A stretch of DNA of 64,000 nt, from positions 744,001-808,000 of the forward strand of contig WBMQ01000014.1 in the NCBI GenBank assembly GCA_016630905.1, given 5' to 3'. Position 1 is the stretch's first letter. Every line of letters starts with the position of its first letter. Shown piece by piece: positions 58,112 to 64,000 of this stretch. The DNA is from Capillidium heterosporum (Eukaryota; Entomophthoromycota; Entomophthoromycetes; Entomophthorales; Capillidiaceae). A model generated the notes under the pieces. That model was not told where the DNA came from, did not search any database, and was given only the letters and a program-made list of their open reading frames with translations. The position numbers and the translations under genes were made by a program.

Positions 58112-59648
58112 GTCGAAGCTTGGATATGGACTTGTACTTGTATTTGTTATATTAATAGTCTTTTAAATTTAATCAAAGATAGGATATCTCCATCGAAATA
58201 TATAGTGGTTGGAATAAATTTGACTTTTACCTTAAAGGTTTATAATGGTAAATGGCGCATCTGTTGTAGCGTCTGTAGATCAGCTGTATAAAATATTTTA
58301 GTGCAAGAGGCTTGTTAGCAGTAAGAGAAGTATTTTTTTTACTAATAGCTTTGCACAAAGTTTCACTGAGGAAACATTTATCCTATGATGAATGCAAATA
58401 GCTAAATCGCCCCCTGATATATAAGCTAGAATAATTCAATCAATTAAATATGACTGGTTTATAAAAGTTTAGTACAGGTAGGTATTTGGAAACCTCGGCA
58501 TAAACTTATTTCCTAGTGATTTCGGGTAAAAGATAGCTTCGATCCCTTGCATATTGAAAAGTAATAGGTTGCTATTATATTTATAATCGACTAGATTTTG
58601 CAAGCTTGGTATTCATTTTAAAATCGACACTAGTATCGACTCAATAAAATTTAGTTATTATTAATATGGCGTATAATTCTATACAATTAACCATATTTTA
58701 GATTTTGAATCAATGATACTAGGAATGATGTTTACAGAATGAAAATAGCTAATTTTACATTGCTATATCCTTATGTTGTAGGTATTGATGCTTTGATGCA
58801 AATCAGAGTTTCCTATAACTTTGCCTTTGGCTCTACTAACGATAGAAATAAGATTTTTTGTAGATATATTATTTTTTGCTAGTGAAGCTATGACTTTGAT
58901 AGATCGAACAAGATATATGAGTAATTAGATCGTTTTTGGATTGCTATTTAAAGAGAAGCGTTCGAACCTGAACACTATTCTGCACTTCCTTCTTTGTAAG
59001 GCAATCTTAGTATTTTTATATTAAATACATTTTTCAAAAAATGGAGTATATATATTTAGGAAAATCTTTGAAATCATTGGTTTTCGAATGCTCCTCCTTA
59101 TAAGTTGCTACTTATGATTACTATCTATCAACCTTGAACTTTATTATTGTGTATAAATTTCAACTCCAACAGGATGTTTTGGAGGTAGACCAGTTTCCAC
59201 TGTTGATGTAGATAAGGGCTGCTTCAAGACGATGGAGTTTAGCAACTATTCAGTTTATCAGACGAATCAAGTCAAATTCAAAGTTCAAAAACAATCCTAA
59301 ATTTCTTAGCAACATGATGAATGAGTCCATGGTGTGATGTTCTTCAGCTTAGCTTTGAGTTCGAACTTGATTTTCTGGAGGCAAACATCTGAAATTACGA
59401 ACTCAGCTTCCAGTTGAAGTGTGCTTTTTCTACTTGGATCTAAGTATGTAGCCACCAAGTTTATGTTGTTGATGATGCTTGGCTTGATATCCCACATCCA
59501 CCTTTGAACTTTGACAATCTGAACTAGATGATACTATAATAAAAGATTCGTAACGAACGATGTCTCAAAAGTACAAAGTATATTAATACAACTACATGAT
59601 ATAATTAAAAGAAATGTTGCTGCAGATCCATTTATATAAAAAATATTA
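58112..59648. other. Intergenic between P450 copies 2 and 3
   Basis: 1.5 kb AT-rich. The first 100 bases are the copy 2 promoter. An open minus-strand stretch at 59306-59497 (63 codons) is unidentified and not supported as a gene. Confidence 0.5.
58168..58206 (-). promoter_or_regulatory. Shared P450 promoter block (copy 2)
   Basis: On the minus strand CCACTATATATTTCG, then TATCTTTGATTA and AAATTTAAA, before the ATG. It has the same order as at copy 3 (61263-61305) and, more weakly, copy 1. The TATATA serves as TATA box; TATC is a possible GATA-factor site (inference). Confidence 0.5.
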
Positions 59649-61221
59649 TTAAAATCTTTCAAAGTTAACTATCAAGTTCTTAGGTGATGAGAGACCAACC
59701 GGGTTACTGATAACCCTAGGCTTACCTGTCAGCCTATCGATATGAGGGCTACCTTCAGGTAAGCTGACTTTATACCTTCTTAGTAGCGCTATCATGACCA
59801 ACTTTTGTTCCAAGAGAGAGAAGGACATACCTACACAGAGTCTGGAACCACCACCGAAGGGGTACCAGTTCTTGACGGCTGACTTGTCGAATATTTTCTG
59901 AGAGGTCGTAGGGTCCACAGTTAGGAATCGGTCGGAGTTAAAAGTACCAGGATTTTCCCATCTTACTGGGTTGTTCAAAGAGGAATGCAGCATACATATC
60001 AGTCTTTGACCTTTAAATAGTTGGTGGCCACTTTTAAGTTGGATTGGTTCGGCAATTAATCGAGGTAGACGTTGTACAGTGGAGTTGATACGCATGGATT
60101 CGTGGATGACGGCTGATAGGTACACCATATCCTTACATTGATCTTCAGTAGGGCATTTGTTGCCAGCATCTATGTGCTCTAAGATTTCTCTACGCAACTT
60201 GTCCTGGATATCAGGGTTAGTTGCCAAATGGAAAATGGTGTAAGCTAAGGTGTTGGAGGTGGTGTCGTGACCAGCAGCAAATAGGATTGCAGCATCGTCG
60301 ATTAGCTCCTCAGTAGTTAAGATTGGATTTCCGTCCTCGTCCAAAGTATCAGCCGCTTCCACCATCATCATCAGAAGATCCTCCTCAACTTCACCGTTAC
60401 CACTGGCCTTTTTCTCAGTTAGCTGCTTGCGCTTATCCTTCATTACACCATGGAGCAAATCACGGAACTCTTGGACATCTTTCCAACTTTGTTGTCTTGA
60501 AGCTATAGGTAATTTCTCTAATATGGGGAATACGAAGAAGAGGATCGAGTTTATCGCCTTAGTCGATCGGGTATACAAACTCGCCAAAGGACCTTCCGGA
60601 TTCTCACTAGCTTTGAAGTCGACATCAAAGATTACCCTACCAAGGCCATCCAGAGCCATGTTCTTGAATATGGGTTCAACGTCGGTAATCCCACCGGTTT
60701 TATCGAGAGCCTCGATCATTTTTCCTATACATTCATTGATAAGGATGGTGGACCACTTTCTGTGGAATGCTGGGTTCACTACTTTACGGTGTTTCTTCCA
60801 CTCGTCTCCACTGGTAAATACAATGTTGCGTCCAAACATTTTCTCGGCCAAACCGCCGGGATTACGATTCTCCAAAGGATCCTTCAGATACAAGTTGGTT
60901 TTAGCTAATACCTCTTTAATCTGATCGACATCCTCAATAATGACCATCCATCTACCTAACCATATCTAAAAGTTGTGTTGGTGCTTGTAGATAATAAACA
61001 AAGTTTAGCTTACCTTTGCTATACCATGCTTGTACAGCAGTGGTGATATATATTTTTCGATACGCTGGTTACCATGACATGCCAGTTAACATGGCAATAA
61101 TGTTGGGGATAATGGGCACCGTTGGTATAGATCTCAAATTCTTGGGTGGTGTTAACTTATAGGCTGCAAAGCCTACCAAGGTCAGGATAATCACAATTGT
61201 GATGGTTGGAATGGAAAACAT
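59649..61221 (-). CDS. Cytochrome P450, copy 3 (one extra base in exon 1)
   Basis: Exons 61221-61014 and 60965-59649. Exon 2 is 1317 nt, as in copy 2, and is intact with AGHDTTSNT, ESMR and the heme loop YPFGGGSRLCVG. Exon 1 encodes the anchor and PPKNLRSIPTVPIIP but has 208 nt instead of 207. Compared with copy 2 there is one surplus base near 61080 (in ATGTCATGGTAACC), which creates an in-frame TAA. Restoring frame gives GNQRIEKYISPLLYKHGIAK, matching copy 2, so this is either a one-base sequence error or the first step of decay. The otherwise clean coding sequence and conserved promoter favour an error or a very recent loss. Same predicted monooxygenase type as copy 2. Confidence 0.85.
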
Positions 61222-62231
61222 ATTTGAATCTGCTTTTGCTCTTGCTCCTCTTGAATTCTTTAAATCTAATCAAAGATAAGGCGCCTCCATCCATTTATAT
61301 AGTGGTTGGGATAAACTGACTTCCACCTAAAGTTTCAAAGTGGTACATGACATATCTATTCTGGTGTCAGTAGACCGATTCTGCCAAACACTTTTTCAAA
61401 AGTGGTTTACAACCAATTTAGATAAAACCAGCCCCTTTAGCTAACCCAGTGATACTTTAACCAACTAAAAATAGCTGTTGTGTTGCTGGATTGGTGTGTT
61501 TTAGATGAAACCTAGGTTGTAAATGAATGTAGATGTAAATTTGGCTGGAAAAGTCACAGGGAAAGTGTGTTTATTTGTGATTTGTGCTATGTTAGTTGAC
61601 TTCATTAGATAGAAGTATTTGCTATAATATGTTTATAATATATGCATTTCCCAATTTATTATCTAGTAACTAAATCTTTATCTTTAAAACCTTTGCTACC
61701 TGTCAAATTATTTAGTTAAACTTAATCTATAAATAGTTAATGCTAGTATACATATATGAATAAATAATTAAGGTGATAATATAAATAGATGGTATGTATT
61801 GTCAAGTGTAGCGTCAGCCCTAAAGGCTCATACTTTGGATACATGTTTCCGAATAGAGATTAGATTGGGATTTCTAATTTATAAATATAGTACCAAGTAT
61901 ACCTATTACATTCGAAAAGTTACATAGCCATATGTATAAGGATGAGTTCCATTTAACTTTAATACCTTCAGTAAATAGCACTTCCAAAATTAAAAGTAGC
62001 TCATCCTCGTATAGAGAAACAGGCTGAAATCTATAATCCATAGATGACATCCAGTCTAAATTCAATCTACATTCAACGTCACCTTTGAAGCTATCGGAAA
62101 TAATAATGGCATGTAGGAGAAAAAGAATTTATAAGGAAAAGTTATGGATCATATATATTGTTAATTAAAACACCTACTTACACCATAAGATAGACATTTT
62201 AGCCCAAAAAAGCGAAAGAACCTTGATTTTA
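61222..62231. other. Intergenic between P450 copy 3 and ERV25
   Basis: About 1 kb AT-rich; the first 100 bases are the copy 3 promoter. An open stretch at 61874-62065 is unsupported. Confidence 0.5.
61263..61305 (-). promoter_or_regulatory. Shared P450 promoter block (copy 3)
   Basis: Minus strand: CCACTATATAAATGG (TATA box), then CGCCTTATCTTTGATTAG. Same arrangement as at copy 2. Confidence 0.5.
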
Positions 62232-62998
62232 TTAGATCAACTTCTTGGCCTTGAAGTAGTGGCGGAGGTAAACAATCTGCCAAACTCCAACTACTAAGAG
62301 GACGCCTATAGATAGGAATGAGAAATTGGAGATGCGCTTCTTCGTTTGCTCTATGTAACATTAGAAAATATTTAAATGTAAAATTACCGTGGGTGGCCAG
62401 TTTTTCGAGGTCGGAGTTGGAAAAGTGCATCAGGTTGAGAGCAACCGATTGGAATCGTTGTTCAAGTCTAATTAATTCCATCTCCTGGGGCTTAATCTTT
62501 TCAGCCTTGGCTAGCTTCTGATACTCCTCGTCGGTCTTTCCAATTTGGACGGATAAAGAAATTTGTCTAGTGTATCCGGGACCGGCTTGGTGGCCTACAT
62601 GGTTTAATAATATTAACTCAAGTATATTTACCTTGGTCCAAAGTGTTCCAAAAGCAGAAGTGAACGTCAGATGAATCTTGTGGCGTAAATACAACTCTAC
62701 TTTCGGAGACATCGCTCTTGGAGGAATATTGGTTGTGGTCTTGAGAGATATCGAATATCTATAGATAATTTAGATGACACATAAAAATCCAATTTACCTC
62801 AAATGAAACTTTTTGGTTGGTACCGGCTGAAGCACTAATCTTGGCAGTTACATGGCTGTCTTTGGCTATCCACATTGATAAACATTTCTTGTGAACCGAG
62901 TAGCTATCTTGAGCTGGCAAGTCGAACCGTATCTCGTTAGAACCGAGTACATAGCTAATGAGAAGGAGGGACGTTTGAGCGAAACTGAGTAACTTCAT
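62232..62998 (-). CDS. ERV25: p24-delta cargo receptor, ERV25-like
   Basis: Exons 62998-62798, 62758-62632, 62594-62388 and 62350-62232; 217 residues. A signal peptide (about 1-19) is followed by a GOLD domain with two cysteines (KKC near 39, and HFCFW). Then come a coiled-coil segment with KIKPQEMELIRLEQRF, matching yeast KLKPIEVELRRVEE, and a membrane helix near the end (about 186-206). The cytosolic tail YFKAKKLI carries aromatic and dilysine signals (KKxx) for COPII/COPI binding. Erv25 forms heteromeric p24 complexes that load GPI-anchored cargo between ER and Golgi. All splice phases fit. The last acceptor has an alternative two bases further, which would change the frame and is rejected. 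Confidence 0.92.
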
Positions 62999-63933
62999 GC
63001 TGTTTTTTTGACAATGAAAGAAGTCGGACTGGTATGTATTTGTTTCTAAATACTAAAGCTTGGACACGCGTTATGTCAAGTAAACTTTTCAAAGTAGTGG
63101 TTGGGCATCATTGATTTAATTTTGGACCAATTAGAAGTTGATTTGTGGGTAGCTTTTTATTTCCATAGAGGTACACTGGATCTAGCGATTTTGTCGCCTT
63201 TTACCAGGAAATTGCTACTGGAATCGAAAAGTCTTTTATGAGAAAGTGTGTAGATGAAAAGACTAAAGTATATCTGATAGCATAGATACCATACGCTAGT
63301 TGTTTATTGTAAGCCCATTCTATTTAAATACTTGTAAATATTTTGGTACACTTTTTCTTTTGATCAAGGTTTCTAATTTTATTGTAATCAAGCTTCAGGT
63401 TAGTTAAAGACTAACACCAGCTCTACAACAAGCTTATCTTTACCTCTAATTTAGCTTGCTTGCTTTTAATAAGAAACATACATACCTACATATTTAGTTT
63501 TCTCCTTATATACAGGTTATTTAATAGCTTGGAGTTTTGAAGCTAAAAGTTTGGTTTCAAAGGGTTAGAACTCGAATCGAATATTTTACTATCTGATAGA
63601 AAAGATCGCTATCATTAAGAGTTAATTGTATTCAGATATATAATAAGCTTATCTTATAAAATAACATTCATTATATTTTGGACACAGTATAAAATTTACG
63701 AAACAACATATATTTTACTTACACATTGATGTTTACTATCTACAACTAAAATGAATAGTGCAAATGTATTGTAAACCAGATATACTAAATATAAACACAA
63801 ACAGTATACAAGTGGCAATCAATCATGTGTATCGTAACAATAAAATAACACTAAAAAACCTTCCATTTATTAACGCAATGAAATTTTAATCTAAAAGTGG
63901 GGCATAAGATTTTTAAGCTACCTTGAAAGTACC
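62999..63933. other. Intergenic, no feature seen
   Basis: AT-rich spacer holding the ERV25 promoter and the 3' flank of the carrier gene. Confidence 0.5.
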
Positions 63934-64000
63934 TTAGTTCTTCTTGGAGAAGATTTCCTGGAGTTTGTCGTAACCAGCCAAGACACCAGCACCAGCGACG
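63934..64000 (-). CDS. Mitochondrial ADP/ATP carrier, C-terminal end only
   Basis: Only the last 21 codons and the stop are inside the window; they read on the minus strand from the edge. The peptide VAGAGVLAGYDKLQEIFSKKN matches the end of ADP/ATP carriers (VAAAGVISLYDQLQMILFGKK in yeast). The codons are GC-rich, in keeping with a highly expressed gene. The call rests on this short stretch, so another mitochondrial carrier remains possible. Confidence 0.68.
   Translation of the reverse strand, partial: VAGAGVLAGYDKLQEIFSKKN

Noticed and set aside
59306-59497. 63-codon minus-strand frame with LDPSRK, considered as a hAT transposase remnant
   Set aside because: The match is a few residues only; no further transposase motifs or terminal repeats seen.
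1-64000. CRISPR arrays, rRNA, riboswitches and complete transposons
   Set aside because: No regularly spaced repeats, rRNA blocks or element with paired ends and coding core were recognised by reading; weak diverged elements could still be missed.

Overview
The window is nuclear DNA of a fungus. Protein genes are split by short GT-AG introns (about 37-95 nt), with exons down to 23-25 nt. Several families are fungal in character: Zn2Cys6 transcription factors, a SUN-family wall protein, a Prm10/ThrE-like membrane protein and an Msg5-type MAPK phosphatase. CTG falls at conserved leucine positions (for example in the acyl-CoA synthetase), so the standard code fits and a CTG-Ser yeast is unlikely. 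A dihydropteridine reductase gene and generous introns hint at a lineage outside budding yeasts, but I cannot place the species. Intergenic DNA is AT-rich and long, often 1-4 kb, with scattered gene relics.

Layout. 0-9.2 kb: the N-terminal part of a sugar transporter (cut by the window edge), a secreted SUN-family protein, a possible small gene, an unidentified five-exon gene, and a six-exon TVP18-like Golgi membrane protein gene. 9.2-27.8 kb: three paralogous Zn2Cys6 factor genes (TF1 on +, TF2 and TF3 on -), each with kilobases of homologous upstream DNA, TF1 and TF2 converging on a seven-exon long-chain acyl-CoA synthetase gene. 27.8-29.1 kb: an AIR1/2-like TRAMP zinc-knuckle gene. 30.2-39.2 kb: a TRAIP-like RING/coiled-coil family with three intact members and one decayed member; the outer two lie in an inverted duplication that includes a small membrane-protein ORF. 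41.9-45.2 kb: an ankyrin protein, a dihydropteridine reductase and a tRNA-like element. 46.5-61.2 kb: a broken P450 copy, a MAPK phosphatase, a Prm10-like gene and two further P450 genes. The first P450 copy shares a nearly identical inverted segment of about 0.8 kb with the second. 62.2-64 kb: an ERV25-type p24 cargo receptor and the C-terminus of an ADP/ATP carrier.

Themes. Three times in one window, paralogues sit in inverted orientation around unrelated or related genes (transcription factors, RING genes, P450s), so inverted segmental duplication appears to be shaping the region. The three factor genes keep a matching TATA box and a 20-bp CGG-bearing promoter element, which suggests shared or self regulation. 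Four single-base frame disruptions, in AIR, the Prm10-like gene and one P450, look like either assembly indels or recent decay. Exon borders were worked out by eye from splice sites, reading frame and paralogue comparison.
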